From: CAWJFP01 sp963842155
GTDB lineage: Bacteria > Pseudomonadota > Alphaproteobacteria > JACZXZ01
Length of the DNA: 64,000 nt
Assembly: GCA_963842155.1 (NCBI GenBank)
Contig: CAWJFP010000012.1
Coordinates: 222,649 to 286,648, forward strand
Reading direction: 5' to 3'
Notes under the pieces: generated by a model
What the model was told of the DNA's origin: nothing
The model's database searches: none
Seen by the model: only the letters and a program-made list of their open reading frames with translations
Position numbers and translations under genes: made by a program
Shown: one piece after another, positions 46,360-55,281 of the stretch
Numbering within the stretch: position 1 is the first letter of the stretch
Layout: the number at the start of each line of letters is the position of its first letter

Positions 46360-47331
46360 TCAGCGTTTGGCGGCGATGCCGAGCTGCCGGGCGAAATAGT
46401 CGATCGTGGCGCGCAGTCCCTCCTCGAAAGGCGTGCTCGGTTCCCAACCGAGGGTCTCCCGGGCTAGCGTGATGTCGGGGCAGCGCTGCTTCGGATCGTC
46501 CTCGGGCAGAGGCCGATAGACGAGCTCGGATTTCGAGCCGGTCATGGCGACCACCGCTTCCGCCAGCTCCTTGATGGTGAACTCCCTTGGATTGCCGAGA
46601 TTGATCGGGCCGGTGACCGCGGCGCCCGTGTCCATCAGGCGCAGGAACGCGTCGACCATGTCGGCTACGTAGCAGAACGACCGCGTCTGGCTGCCATCGC
46701 CGTAAAGCGTGATCGGCTGGCCGGTCAGCGCCTGGACGATGAAATTCGATACGACGCGGCCGTCGCTCGGGTGCATGCGCGGCCCGTAGGTATTGAAAAT
46801 GCGGCCGACCTTGATCTCGAGCCCGTGCTGGCGGTGGTAATCGAAGAACAGGGTCTCGGCGCAGCGCTTGCCTTCGTCGTAGCAGGCGCGGTGGCCGTGC
46901 GGATTGACATTGCCCCAATAGCTCTCGCGTTGGGGATGCTCGACCGGGTCGCCATAGACCTCGCTGGTCGAGGCTTGGCAGATGCGCGCGCCGAGCCGCT
47001 TGGCCAAGCCGAGCATGTTGATGGCGCCGTGCACGCTGGTCTTGATGGTCTGCACGGGATCGAACTGGTAATGGATCGGCGAGGCCGGACAGGCGAAGTT
47101 GTAGATCTCGTCCACTTCCACATAGAGGGGCATGGTGACGTCGTGGCGCAGCGCTTCGAAGCGCGGATTGCCGAGCAGCGGGGCGATGTTGGGCCGCGAG
47201 CCGGTAAAATAATTGTCGACGCAGAGCACCTCGTCGCCCCGCGCGAGCAGCGCCTCGCAAAGATGGGAGCCGAGAAAGCCGGCGCCGCCCGTTACCAGCA
47301 CGCGGCGCGCGCGATAGGCATGGCGGCTCAT
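46360..47331 (-). CDS. UDP-glucuronate decarboxylase (UDP-xylose synthase) family
   Basis: A 323-residue extended SDR. NAD loop VLVTGGAGFLGSHLCEALL, the UXS-typical VDNYFTGSRPNIAPLLGNP and HDVTMPLYVEVDEIYNFACP, catalytic Thr-Ser and YDEGKR (Tyr and Lys) in the segment following STSEVYGDP, and GRIFNTYGPRMHPSDGRVVS. It makes UDP-xylose from UDP-glucuronate, so the polymer probably contains xylose or a derivative. It converges with the barrel gene, 39 bases apart. The C-terminus (FARQLGIAAKR) is normal. Confidence 0.9.
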   Translation of the reverse strand: MSRHAYRARRVLVTGGAGFLGSHLCEALLARGDEVLCVDNYFTGSRPNIAPLLGNPRFEALRHDVTMPLYVEVDEIYNFACPASPIHYQFDPVQTIKTSVHGAINMLGLAKRLGARICQASTSEVYGDPVEHPQRESYWGNVNPHGHRACYDEGKRCAETLFFDYHRQHGLEIKVGRIFNTYGPRMHPSDGRVVSNFIVQALTGQPITLYGDGSQTRSFCYVADMVDAFLRLMDTGAAVTGPINLGNPREFTIKELAEAVVAMTGSKSELVYRPLPEDDPKQRCPDITLARETLGWEPSTPFEEGLRATIDYFARQLGIAAKR

Positions 47332-47579
47332 GCGGGCGCCCCGCCGCGCGACATGGCGCTACCATGCCGACCGGGACTAGAATGTCGGCGGAATAGGAAA
47401 AGGCGCAAGTCGTTGTCCGGCTCCACGGCTCGTCAAACCATGCTGAAACTGAAAGGGACCTGGGAAGAAACAGCCGCCGTTCATCATGGCATGGGCGATG
47501 CGCGGCAGGCAACAGCCGGAGGCATAGGGTCTCGCGCCAACCGTTGCGCACGGCGGGACCGGATAGCTCGACCGTGAGC

Positions 47580-48614
47580 ATGGCGGAAGAGGCCTCCGAG
47601 GCGGCCGCCGCCCTCTATATCGAGCCCGTCGCGCAGCCGGCCGTCGTCAGCGACGATTGGGGACCTTGGCGCCGCACCGTCGCGCCCCTTCTGGCACTCC
47701 TGCTGCACGTCATCATCCTGGCCGCTATTCTCGTCGGACCTGCGGCCGAGCGAGCGCCCCCTTTGCCGCCCTCGATCCCGGTCGAGATCGTGCAGCTGCC
47801 GAAGCCGAAGGTCGAGCCCAAGCCCAAGCCGAAGGTCGAGCCGAAGACCGAGCCCAAGCCGGAAGCCAAGCCCGAGCCCAAGCCGGAGCCCAAGGAGGCC
47901 GTCGAATCGCCCCCGCTTGTTCATCGCGAATCGGGCGGCAGTCCCGATCTCTTGCCCGGGCAGGCGATCCCGCCCAAGCATGACGAGCCCGTCCTGGAGC
48001 TGCCGAAGCCGCCGCCACCGCCGCCTCCGCAGCCAGCTCTCCAGCCCAAACCGCAACCCGCGCAGGCCCAGGCGCCGGCGGCGAAGGCGCCGCGTGCCGT
48101 CCAGGCCGTGAAGCTGCCGCCCTCTGCCGCCGGGACGGCGCCGCAAGCCACCCCGCCCGCTGTCACCGCGCCGCAGAAAGCCGGGGCGGCAGCCCCCGCC
48201 GTGCCCTCCACCCCTGCGAAGCCCACGGAGGAAAATACCGCCATGACGACCGCCCCAGCCGCATCGAAGGCGCCCGCACGAGTCGAGAGCGAGATGCGCG
48301 GCCAGGGCGGCGGCGATCGCTATCTCAACGCGCTGCGCGACCTTATCGTCAGCAACATCATCTATCCGCAAGCCGCGCGAGGCGCCGCCGGGGTCGCCAG
48401 ATATGTAGTGGTCATCAGTCGCCAGGGCTGGATGCTCCAGCTTCGCCTGGTGCAGTCGTCCGATTCAGTGGCCCTCGACCGGGCCGGCATGGATGCGATC
48501 CAGAACAGCGCGCCGTTCGAGCCCCTGCCGCCCAATGTTCCCGGACCGTCGGCGGTGATCGACGTCATCCTCTATATGAGCCCACCCAGCACGCCGGCGA
48601 ACCTGCGTAACTGA
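47580..48614 (+). CDS. Energy transducer TonB-like protein
   Basis: 344 residues. One N-terminal membrane helix (LLALLLHVIILAAILVGP), a long Pro-Lys-Glu linker with tandem repeats of the KPKVEPKPK type (residues ~80-120), a Pro/Ala region, and a C-terminal TonB domain (YLNALRDLIVSNIIYPQAAR, GVARYVVVISRQGWMLQLRL, DAIQNSAPFEPLPPNV). It links the proton gradient of the inner membrane, through ExbBD, to outer-membrane transport. ExbB and ExbD are not in the window. ATG at 47580 is preferred; GTG at 47574 would add two residues. Confidence 0.88.
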   Translation: MAEEASEAAAALYIEPVAQPAVVSDDWGPWRRTVAPLLALLLHVIILAAILVGPAAERAPPLPPSIPVEIVQLPKPKVEPKPKPKVEPKTEPKPEAKPEPKPEPKEAVESPPLVHRESGGSPDLLPGQAIPPKHDEPVLELPKPPPPPPPQPALQPKPQPAQAQAPAAKAPRAVQAVKLPPSAAGTAPQATPPAVTAPQKAGAAAPAVPSTPAKPTEENTAMTTAPAASKAPARVESEMRGQGGGDRYLNALRDLIVSNIIYPQAARGAAGVARYVVVISRQGWMLQLRLVQSSDSVALDRAGMDAIQNSAPFEPLPPNVPGPSAVIDVILYMSPPSTPANLRN

Positions 48615-48726
48615 GCCCGGCAGCGGCGGCACCGTCGCGTCGATGCGAGCGAGGAGCGCGACGGCGTGGACATTGCCGTAAAATCCTATGATTATCGGGG
48701 AGCATTCCTCAGCCGGTGTGCAAAGA

Positions 48727-49624
48727 ATGCGTGGAGCCGAATTCGCCGAGCTGGCGGCCTTCGTCGCTATCGCGGATCGCAGCAGTTTCGTGAAGGCGGC
48801 GGCGGCGCTCGGCCTCTCGACCTCGACCATAAGCCAGACCATGCGTGCGCTCGAGGAGCGGCTCGGCGTGAGGCTTCTGAACCGCACGACGCGCAGCGTC
48901 TCGCTGACCGAGGCGGGGGAGCGATTGCTGGCCCAGGTGCGCCCCGCGCTCGAGGAGCTCGGCGCGGCAGTGGAGGCGATCAACCGCTTTCGCGAGAAGC
49001 CGGCGGGCACCCTGCGGCTCAGCATGGGGAGCATCGCCGCGAACCTTTTGGTGGTTCCCGTATTAAGTCGATTCCTCGCCGAATATCCCGAGATCATTCT
49101 CGATCTGAGGGTCGAGGACGAGCTGGTGGACATCGTCAGCGGCCGGTTCGATGCGGGAATTAGGAGCGGCAAGTGGCTCGAGCGGGACATGATCGCAGTG
49201 CGCATCAGCCCCGAATCGCGAGTCTCTCGCCGTCGCCTCGCCGGACTATCTCACGCGACATCCGGCACCCGAGATGCCGCAAGATCTGCATGGCCATAAT
49301 TGCATCCGCTTCCTCTGGGCCGGCGGCCCGGCGCGCTGGGAGTTCGCCAAGGATGGCGAGAAGATCGAGGTGTCGGTCGAGGGCAGCCTCGTCACCAACG
49401 ACGTCGATATCCTGCTCTGCGCCGCGCTCGAAGGCGTCGGCATCGGCTATATGCTCGAAACCTTCGTCGCGCGCCATATCGCGGAAGGAAGATTGGTGCC
49501 GCTCTTGGAAGATTGGGCGCCGAGCTATGCCGGCTACCATATCTTCTATCCCAGCCGCCGCCAGATGCCGGCGCCTCTCAAGGCCTTCATCGACTTCATG
49601 CGCAAGGCGATGCCCGAAGCATGA
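48727..49624 (+). CDS. LysR family transcriptional regulator (single-base frameshift)
   Basis: N-terminal helix-turn-helix as MRGAEFAELAAFVAIADRSS, LGLSTSTISQTMRALEERLG and RLLNRTTRSVSLTEAG, then an effector-binding domain (GTLRLSMGSIAANLLVVPVL, YPEIILDLRVEDELVDI). An extra base near 49221-49226 shifts the frame; corrected it reads LAVASPDYLTRHPAPEMPQD and runs to 49624 (about 298 residues, usual LTTR length). An earlier ATG at 48688 would add 13 residues. The target genes are not obvious, since the divergent neighbour side holds tonB on the same strand. It precedes tRNA-His on the other strand. Confidence 0.86.
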
Positions 49625-49643
49625 AGAGATCCGACGTGGAGAG

Positions 49644-49721
49644 TGGGGCGAGCGACGGGACTTGAACCCGCGACATCCAGATCCACAATCTGGCGCTCTA
49701 ACCAACTGAGCTACGCCCGCC
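49644..49721 (-). tRNA. tRNA-His (anticodon GTG)
   Basis: Read on the minus strand it begins GGCGGGCGTAGCTCAG. The anticodon stem-loop is CCAGA-TTGTGGA-TCTGG with anticodon GTG, the T arm contains GGGTTCAAGTCCC, and CCA is encoded. The extra 5' G pairs with C73, the identity feature of tRNA-His, and all acceptor pairs form with one G-T wobble. Confidence 0.96.
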
Positions 49722-49881
49722 ATCGCACCCGCCCGGTCGCGAGGCCGCTCGTCTCTACCCCTTCGGGATGGCAGGGTCAAGCGCAGGCCGGCCGACGATT
49801 GCCCGCCGCGGGGCGCTCGGGCATAGTGAGATTCAATAGCTTTGATCGCCCCCGCGCTCCCATTCGAAGAGGGACTCCGCC

Positions 49882-51066
49882 ATGCCAACACTCGCCGCCG
49901 GGCTTGCCCGTCTCGGCACCGAAACGGCTTTCGAGGTGCTGGCACGCGCCGAAGCGCTGGCGGCGGAGGGTCGCGACATCATCAATCTCGGCATCGGCCA
50001 ACCGGATTTCCGCACGCCCGACCATATCGTCGAGGCCGGACGCAAGGCGCTGGCCGACGGCCATCACGGCTACACGCCGTCCGCCGGCATCGTTCCCTTG
50101 CGCGAGGCGGTGGCCATGGACCTTCATCGCCGCCATGACGTCGAAGTGAGTCCTGCCGACGTGCTCGTCGTGCCGGGCGGCAAGGTTACGATGTTCTTCG
50201 CCATCCTCATGTTCGGCGAGCCGGGAGCGGAGATCCTCTATCCAAATCCTGGCTTTCCCATCTATGAATCCGCCATCGCCTTCACCGGCGCGACGCCGGT
50301 GCCCGTGCCGCTCCACGAATCGACCGGCTTCTCCTTCGAGCCCGAGGAGGTGCTGGCCCGTATCACGCCGCGCACCCGTCTCCTGATCCTCAACAGCCCG
50401 GCCAATCCGACCGGCGGGGTGCTGCCGCGCGAGGTCCTCGACCGTCTGGTCGATGGGCTCGCGCGACATCCCGATGTCGTGCTGCTGAGCGACGAGATTT
50501 ACGGGCAGATGCTCTATGACGGACGCGAGCATGTCTCGCTGCTTCGCTACGAGGCGATCCGCGATCGCGTCATCCTGTTGGACGGATGGAGCAAGACCTA
50601 CGCCATGACCGGATGGCGCATCGGCTACGGCGTTTGGCCACGCGGCCTCTTCGCCCATGCCGAGCGTCTTGCGGTCAATTGCCATTCCTGCGTCAACGCG
50701 GCGACGCAATATGCCGGCCTCGCGGCCTTGACGGGCCCGCAAGACAGCGTCGGCGCGATGGTGAGCGCTTTCGACCAGCGCCGGCGCGTTATCGTCCGCG
50801 CGCTCAATCAGCTTCCAGGCTTCCGCTGCGTCGAGCCCGGCGGCGCCTTTTACGCCTTCCCCAATATCGAGGGAACCGGCCGGGATTCACGCAGCCTGCA
50901 ACGCCGCCTCTTGGAGAAGGCCGGGGTTGCCACGCTCGCCGGGACCAGCTTCGGCAGCCATGGCGAGGGCTACCTGCGCTTTTCCTACGCCAATAGCACG
51001 GCAAATATCGAACGCGCGATCGAGCGCATCCGCGCCTGCCTTGCGGTCGAGGCAACAGCCCCTTGA
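49882..51066 (+). CDS. Class I/II pyridoxal-phosphate aminotransferase
   Basis: 394 residues. The N-terminus (RDIINLGIGQPDFRTPDHIV) and GYTPSAGIVPLREAVA are typical of aspartate/tyrosine-type aminotransferases; NSPANPTGGVLPREVL contains the conserved Asn, SDEIYGQMLYDG the Asp-x-x-Tyr, and SKTYAMTGWRIGYGV the PLP-binding Lys. FYAFPNIEGTGRDS and the C-terminal Arg in YLRFSYANS bind the substrate carboxylate. Substrate cannot be chosen between aspartate and aromatic or other amino acids. It precedes the glnB promoter region by 236 bases. Confidence 0.88.
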   Translation: MPTLAAGLARLGTETAFEVLARAEALAAEGRDIINLGIGQPDFRTPDHIVEAGRKALADGHHGYTPSAGIVPLREAVAMDLHRRHDVEVSPADVLVVPGGKVTMFFAILMFGEPGAEILYPNPGFPIYESAIAFTGATPVPVPLHESTGFSFEPEEVLARITPRTRLLILNSPANPTGGVLPREVLDRLVDGLARHPDVVLLSDEIYGQMLYDGREHVSLLRYEAIRDRVILLDGWSKTYAMTGWRIGYGVWPRGLFAHAERLAVNCHSCVNAATQYAGLAALTGPQDSVGAMVSAFDQRRRVIVRALNQLPGFRCVEPGGAFYAFPNIEGTGRDSRSLQRRLLEKAGVATLAGTSFGSHGEGYLRFSYANSTANIERAIERIRACLAVEATAP

Positions 51067-51217
51067 GTGCCGAAAAAGGCCGGAAATCCTAACGAAAAAG
51101 AGTGTATTGCCTATTTAACGGGCATATACCTAAAAAGCGAGCAGGCTTGTGTCAAAATGGTCGAGCCGACCCTGGCGGGAAGGCGGCAAAGGCTTGATCG
51201 CGCAGGACTCGTGAGAC

Positions 51218-51233
51218 TGGCATGTCCTGTGCT
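51218..51233 (+). promoter_or_regulatory. Sigma-54 (-24/-12) promoter of glnB-glnA
   Basis: TGGCATG-TCCT-GTGCT matches the RpoN consensus TGGCACG-N4-TTGCW with one mismatch in each half, and the invariant GG (51219-51220) and GC (51231-51232) are exactly 10 bases apart. Predicted start is near 51244, about 60 bases before the glnB ATG. A weak NtrC-like half-site may lie at about 51150 (TGTGTCAAAATGGTC). This implies induction under nitrogen limitation. Confidence 0.75.
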
Positions 51234-51302
51234 ACGGCGGGGTATCGCGCGCTTGTTGCGCGGCGGTAGGGATCAACGAGGGTAGGTGGGACGCAATCGG
51301 CA

Positions 51303-51641
51303 ATGAAAAAGATCGAAGCCATCATCAAGCCGTTTAAGCTCGACGAGGTGAAGGAAGCGCTGCATGAGATCGGCCTTCAGGGCCTGACGGTCACGGAGGC
51401 CAAGGGATTCGGGAGGCAGAAGGGTCATACCGAGTTGTACCGGGGGGCCGAGTATGTGGTGGATTTCCTGCCCAAGGTGAAGATCGAGGTGGTGCTGGAG
51501 GACAATATCGTCGACCGCGCCATCGAAGCGATCCAGCAGGCGGCCCATACCGGGCGCATCGGCGACGGCAAGATTTTCGTGACCAACGTGGAAGAGGCGA
51601 TCCGCATCCGCACCGGCGAGCGCGGCAAGGACGCCATCTAG
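51303..51641 (+). CDS. glnB: Nitrogen regulatory protein P-II
   Basis: 112-residue trimeric PII signal protein that senses 2-oxoglutarate and ATP/ADP and controls glutamine synthetase and NtrB. Opening MKKIEAIIKPFKLDEVKEAL; Tyr51 in the T-loop (YRGAEYVVDFLPK) is the uridylylation site; B-loop TGRIGDGKIFV binds nucleotide. The first of two linked genes; glnA starts 128 bases later, the usual alphaproteobacterial pair, and a sigma-54 promoter lies upstream. Confidence 0.97.
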   Translation: MKKIEAIIKPFKLDEVKEALHEIGLQGLTVTEAKGFGRQKGHTELYRGAEYVVDFLPKVKIEVVLEDNIVDRAIEAIQQAAHTGRIGDGKIFVTNVEEAIRIRTGERGKDAI

Positions 51642-51769
51642 CGGGCTAGAAGATGAAATCGATCGCCCGGCGGAGACGGGCGGTCGCGACCCAGCGGAGA
51701 TGTTGCGGCAGGCCTCGTCGAAGCATGCCGGGGCAACATCTCCATGACATGCAGAAGGGACAAGCGACG

Positions 51770-53179
51770 ATGACAAAATTCAAAAAAATCTTCGATATGA
51801 TCAAGGAGAACGAAGTCAAGTATGTGGACTTCCGCTTCACCGACCCGCGCGGGAAATGGCAGCATCTGAGCCATCCCATCAGCAATTTCGACGAATCCTT
51901 CCTCGAGGAGGGCATCATGTTCGACGGTTCGTCGATCGCCGGATGGAAGGCGATCAACGAATCGGACATGAACCTCATGCCGGATCCCGAGAGCGCCGCC
52001 CTTGATCCCTTCACGGCGCAGCCGACCCTCGTGCTTGTCTGCGACACGCTCGAGCCGACGACGGGCGAGCCCTATTTGCGCGACCCGCGCTCGACGGCCA
52101 AGAAGGCCGAGGCCTATCTCAAGTCGAGCGGCATCGGCGATACGGCCTTTTTCGGTCCCGAGGCGGAGTTCTTCGTCTTCGACGACGTGCGCTTCAAGTC
52201 GTCGATGAACGAGCATTTCGTCTATCTCGATTCCGAGGAGGGGCCCTACAACTCGGGCCGCAAATACGAGGAAGGCAATTCGGGCCACCGGCCGCCGATC
52301 AAGGGCGGCTACTTCCCGGTCCCGCCCGTCGATGCGTGCCAGGACATGCGCTCCGAGATGCTCGACGCCATCGCCGCGATGGGCGTCAAGACCGAGAAGC
52401 ACCACCACGAGGTGGCGCCGAGCCAGCACGAGCTCGGCATCATGTTCAGCACCCTCGTCAAGATGGCCGACGCGATGCAGATCTACAAATACTGCGTCTC
52501 CATGGTGGCGCATTCCTATGGCAAGACAGCGACTTTCATGCCGAAGCCGATCTATGGCGACAACGGCTCGGGCATGCATACGCACCAGTCGATCTGGCGC
52601 GACGGCAAGCCGCTCTTCGCCGGCTCCGGCTACGCCGACCTCTCCGAGCTCGCGCTCCATTACATCGGCGGCATCATCAAGCACGCGCGCGCGATCAACG
52701 CCTTCACCAATCCGACGACGAACAGCTACAAGCGCCTCATTCCGGGCTTCGAGGCGCCCGTGCTGCTCGCCTATTCGGCGCGCAACCGCTCGGCGTCCTG
52801 CCGCATCCCCTTCGTCTCGAGCCCCAAGGGCAAGCGCGTCGAGGTGCGCTTCCCCGACCCGGCATGCAATCCTTATCTCGGCTTCGCGGCGATGCTGATG
52901 GCGGGCCTCGACGGCATCCAGAACAAGATCAACCCGGGCGATCCGATCGACAAGAACCTCTACGATCTGCCGCCCGAGGAGCTCAAGCAGGTTCCGACGG
53001 TCTGCGGCTCGCTGCGCGAGGCGCTGCAGAATCTCGATGCCGACCGCGCCTTCCTCAAGAAGGGCGACGTGTTCAGCGACGATCTCATCGATTCCTATCT
53101 CGAGCTGCGCTGGAGCGAAGTCTATCGCTTCGAGCACACCCCGCATCCGGCCGAGTTCGAGATGTATTACAGCGTCTGA
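51770..53179 (+). CDS. glnA: Type I glutamine synthetase
   Basis: 469 residues forming a dodecamer that converts glutamate, ammonium and ATP to glutamine. Active-site elements: MFDGSSIAGWKAI, FFGPEAEFFVFD, KTEKHHHEVAPSQHELG, MPKPIYGDNGSGMHTHQSIW and RNRSASCRIPFV. Tyr398 in NLYDLPPEE is the adenylylation site, so activity is likely controlled by GlnE. The ATG at 51770 starts MTKFKKIFDMIKENEVKYVD; the open frame extends upstream without homology. A strong hairpin follows the stop. Confidence 0.97.
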   Translation: MTKFKKIFDMIKENEVKYVDFRFTDPRGKWQHLSHPISNFDESFLEEGIMFDGSSIAGWKAINESDMNLMPDPESAALDPFTAQPTLVLVCDTLEPTTGEPYLRDPRSTAKKAEAYLKSSGIGDTAFFGPEAEFFVFDDVRFKSSMNEHFVYLDSEEGPYNSGRKYEEGNSGHRPPIKGGYFPVPPVDACQDMRSEMLDAIAAMGVKTEKHHHEVAPSQHELGIMFSTLVKMADAMQIYKYCVSMVAHSYGKTATFMPKPIYGDNGSGMHTHQSIWRDGKPLFAGSGYADLSELALHYIGGIIKHARAINAFTNPTTNSYKRLIPGFEAPVLLAYSARNRSASCRIPFVSSPKGKRVEVRFPDPACNPYLGFAAMLMAGLDGIQNKINPGDPIDKNLYDLPPEELKQVPTVCGSLREALQNLDADRAFLKKGDVFSDDLIDSYLELRWSEVYRFEHTPHPAEFEMYYSV

Positions 53180-53210
53180 GCCTCCTCACCCGAGAGCGGA
53201 CGCAAAATTG

Positions 53211-53242
53211 GGGCCGCCCCGATGGAGGGGCGGCCCGCTTTG
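53211..53242 (+). terminator. Bidirectional terminator between glnA and LLM gene
   Basis: GGGCCGCCCC (53211-53220) pairs perfectly with GGGGCGGCCC (53227-53236) around a six-base loop GATGGA. The plus strand continues GCTTTGTCT; the minus strand reads CAATTTTG after the stem. The position between convergent stops at 53179 and 53245 fits termination in both directions. Confidence 0.8.
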
Positions 53243-53244
53243 TC

Positions 53245-54333
53245 TCAGGCGGTCTCCCCGGCCGCCGATCGCGATCGAGGTCCGCCCGAGGAGGCGCCGG
53301 CCAGCGCGAACGCCTCCGCGACCAATTCGTAGGAGCGCCGCCGGGCGCCGTGATCGTGGGTGATCGTCACGATCATCACTTCCGCGGCGCCATATTCGCG
53401 GGCCACGCTCGCGATGCCGTCGCGCACCGTCTCCGGCGAGCCCAGGATGTAGCGGCGGCCACGCGGCAGGGCGTCGGGCGAGCCCATCTCCTGCTCGAGG
53501 AAGCGCAAGGCCACTTCGATCGGCGGGACCGGGATCGGCCGCCCCGCCCGAAGCATCACGAAGGCCATCCGCGCGCTCGCGGAAAGCCGCCGGGCCTCGG
53601 CATCGCTTTCGGCGCAGATGACGGAGACCGCGACCGCGGGCCGCGCCATGCGCGCTCGCTCCGACGACGCGAATTCCTCGCGATAGCGCGCCATGATCGG
53701 AGCGCCCATGGGCGAGATGAAATCCGCGAACATGTAAGGCAGCCCGAGCTCCGCCGCCCAGATGGCGCTTTGCGGCGAGGAGCCGAGCAGCCATAACTCC
53801 GGCTTTTCCGCGCGGCCCGGCAGCGCCTTCGCGAGGCTGGCGAAGGGATGCTCGGGCGGGATCCGGTCGTCGAGATAGGCCATGAGCTCGACGAGCTGCT
53901 GGGGGAAGTCGTCGGGCGCCGGGTGTCGTCGATCGCGCTGCAAGGCGAGCGTCGTGCGCTGGTCGCTGCCCGGCGCGCGGCCGAGTGCGAGGTCGATTCG
54001 TCCGGGATAGAGCCCGGCGAGCATGCTGAAGCTCTCGGCCACCTTGAAGGGACTGTAATGCGGCAGCATGATTCCGCCGCTCCCCACGCGCAGCCGCGTG
54101 GTGGCGGAAGCCACGGGGCCGATCATGACCTCGGGGCTGGCGCAAGCCAGCATGGGCGAGGCGTGGTGCTCCGCGAGCCAATAGCGGTGATAGCCGAGCC
54201 GGTCGCAAAGGCGCGCGAGATCGAGCGAGTTACCGAGCGCCTCTCCCCCGGTCGATCCTTCCGAGACGGGAGCCTGATCGAGGACGCTCAGGCGAAGCGG
54301 GGGATCCCCTGCCGACGCTGTTTCTATCGCCAT
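53245..54333 (-). CDS. LLM class flavin-dependent oxidoreductase
   Basis: 362 residues with the bacterial luciferase TIM-barrel. LSVLDQAPVSEGSTGGEALG and YHRYWLAEHHASPMLACASP are characteristic of the MsnO8/luciferase-like monooxygenase group; RVGSGGIMLPHYSPFKVAE and RIDLALGRAPGSD bind flavin. The ATG at 54333 is preceded by GGAGGGG and conserved spacing; the frame is open to 54387 without homology. It probably takes FMN or F420 from a separate reductase and oxygenates an unknown substrate. It lies 10 bases after the methyltransferase gene stop and is likely co-transcribed. Confidence 0.87.
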   Translation of the reverse strand: MAIETASAGDPPLRLSVLDQAPVSEGSTGGEALGNSLDLARLCDRLGYHRYWLAEHHASPMLACASPEVMIGPVASATTRLRVGSGGIMLPHYSPFKVAESFSMLAGLYPGRIDLALGRAPGSDQRTTLALQRDRRHPAPDDFPQQLVELMAYLDDRIPPEHPFASLAKALPGRAEKPELWLLGSSPQSAIWAAELGLPYMFADFISPMGAPIMARYREEFASSERARMARPAVAVSVICAESDAEARRLSASARMAFVMLRAGRPIPVPPIEVALRFLEQEMGSPDALPRGRRYILGSPETVRDGIASVAREYGAAEVMIVTITHDHGARRRSYELVAEAFALAGASSGGPRSRSAAGETA

Positions 54334-54343
54334 AACCTGCAGC

Positions 54344-54925
54344 TTACCCCTCCAGCAGCGTCTTGTTCGCCGCCGTCTTCGTAACATGCCAGATGGCCCA
54401 ATGGTTGCGCACCATGACCTCGTAATCCTTGAAGCAGCGCTGCACGCCCGCCCAGACCGTGTACTGCACGGGGTCGGTGCTGGGGTACCACCAGAAATCG
54501 TCGCCGGCGATGAGCCCGCCCGGCTTTATCTTGGGCCACCAGGCGCGGATGTCGCGCACCACCGCCTCCTCCAGATGACCCGCGTCGACGAAGACGAAAT
54601 CGACCGCTTCATCGGCGAAGTGCCGCGCCGCCTTGGCGCTGTCCTCGCGGTAGCAGCCGGCGATGAGGTGAGCGGCCGGCGCAAGGTTGCGCTTGAAATC
54701 GGCGAAGGGCACCTTCTTCCAGAGATCGATGCAATGAAACTCGATTTTTTTTTTGCTGTTGGCGATCTCGACGGCCATGAAGGCGGCGCTGCGGCCCTCG
54801 TAGCAGCCGAGCTCGACGAACACCGCCCCGTCCTTCGCCCGGCGCACCTGGTTCCGATAGAGCTCGGAGAATTTGAACCAGTGCTCACGCTTGAAGATCG
54901 TGTCGTCGTCGAAGAAATGTTCCAC
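54344..54925 (-). CDS. Class I SAM-dependent methyltransferase
   Basis: 193 residues if started at the GTG at 54925, which has AGAGGAGG 5 bases upstream; the frame is open to 55093 with no recognisable homology there. The motif VFVELGCYEGRSAAFMAVE is the SAM loop, IEFHCIDLWKKV and VDFVFVDAGHLEEAVVRDI follow, then GGLIAGDDFWWYP, as in Methyltransf_24 proteins acting on sugars or small molecules. A run of ten A (coding NSKKKIE) lies within the gene and is a slippage hot-spot. Function and substrate are unknown. The gene runs with the LLM flavoenzyme. Confidence 0.78.
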   Translation of the reverse strand: MEHFFDDDTIFKREHWFKFSELYRNQVRRAKDGAVFVELGCYEGRSAAFMAVEIANSKKKIEFHCIDLWKKVPFADFKRNLAPAAHLIAGCYREDSAKAARHFADEAVDFVFVDAGHLEEAVVRDIRAWWPKIKPGGLIAGDDFWWYPSTDPVQYTVWAGVQRCFKDYEVMVRNHWAIWHVTKTAANKTLLEG

Positions 54926-55281
54926 GAGAGCCTCCTCTGCGCCGCCATTCGTGCAATGGCGGGTCGGCAAAAGGTGACGCACAAGAGCTCGTCCCAAGCT
55001 ATGTCGCTGCGAAACGGGCTTCCCCTGACGGATTATTGCCGTCCCTGGCAATTGGCCGGCCTCCTCTTTCTCGTTCGCGGGCCGGTTCGCCATAATGCAT
55101 GCGGGGGGCAGGAAATCAACTGCGCTCGGGCCGCGCTGCCGCGCAATCGCGGGAATGCGATTGCCATTGTCTTCTTGACCTCAAGCGCCGGTGGCCCAAA
55201 GGGCCGCTTGGTTTCCTATTTCATGTGGAGGCGCCGCGGATGCGGCGCCTCGGGGCGCGTCCGCGCCCTTGGCTGCCGCGC
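54926..55281. other. Intergenic spacer with one hairpin
   Basis: Between the methyltransferase start and the thioesterase stop. A perfect 9-base stem AGGCGCCGC/GCGGCGCCT (55229-55250, loop GGAT) could terminate the thioesterase transcript but lacks a T tract. The rest shows no conserved coding sequence; an open frame to 55093 merely extends the methyltransferase upstream. Confidence 0.4.

Noticed and set aside
46320..46360. Terminator between the barrel gene and UDP-xylose synthase gene
   Set aside because: A five-base stem and a run of five T occur on the minus strand, but they do not line up as a proper hairpin plus tract.
49644..49721. tRNA-His as an integration site
   Set aside because: No integrase, no direct repeat of the tRNA 3' end and no island boundary next to it.
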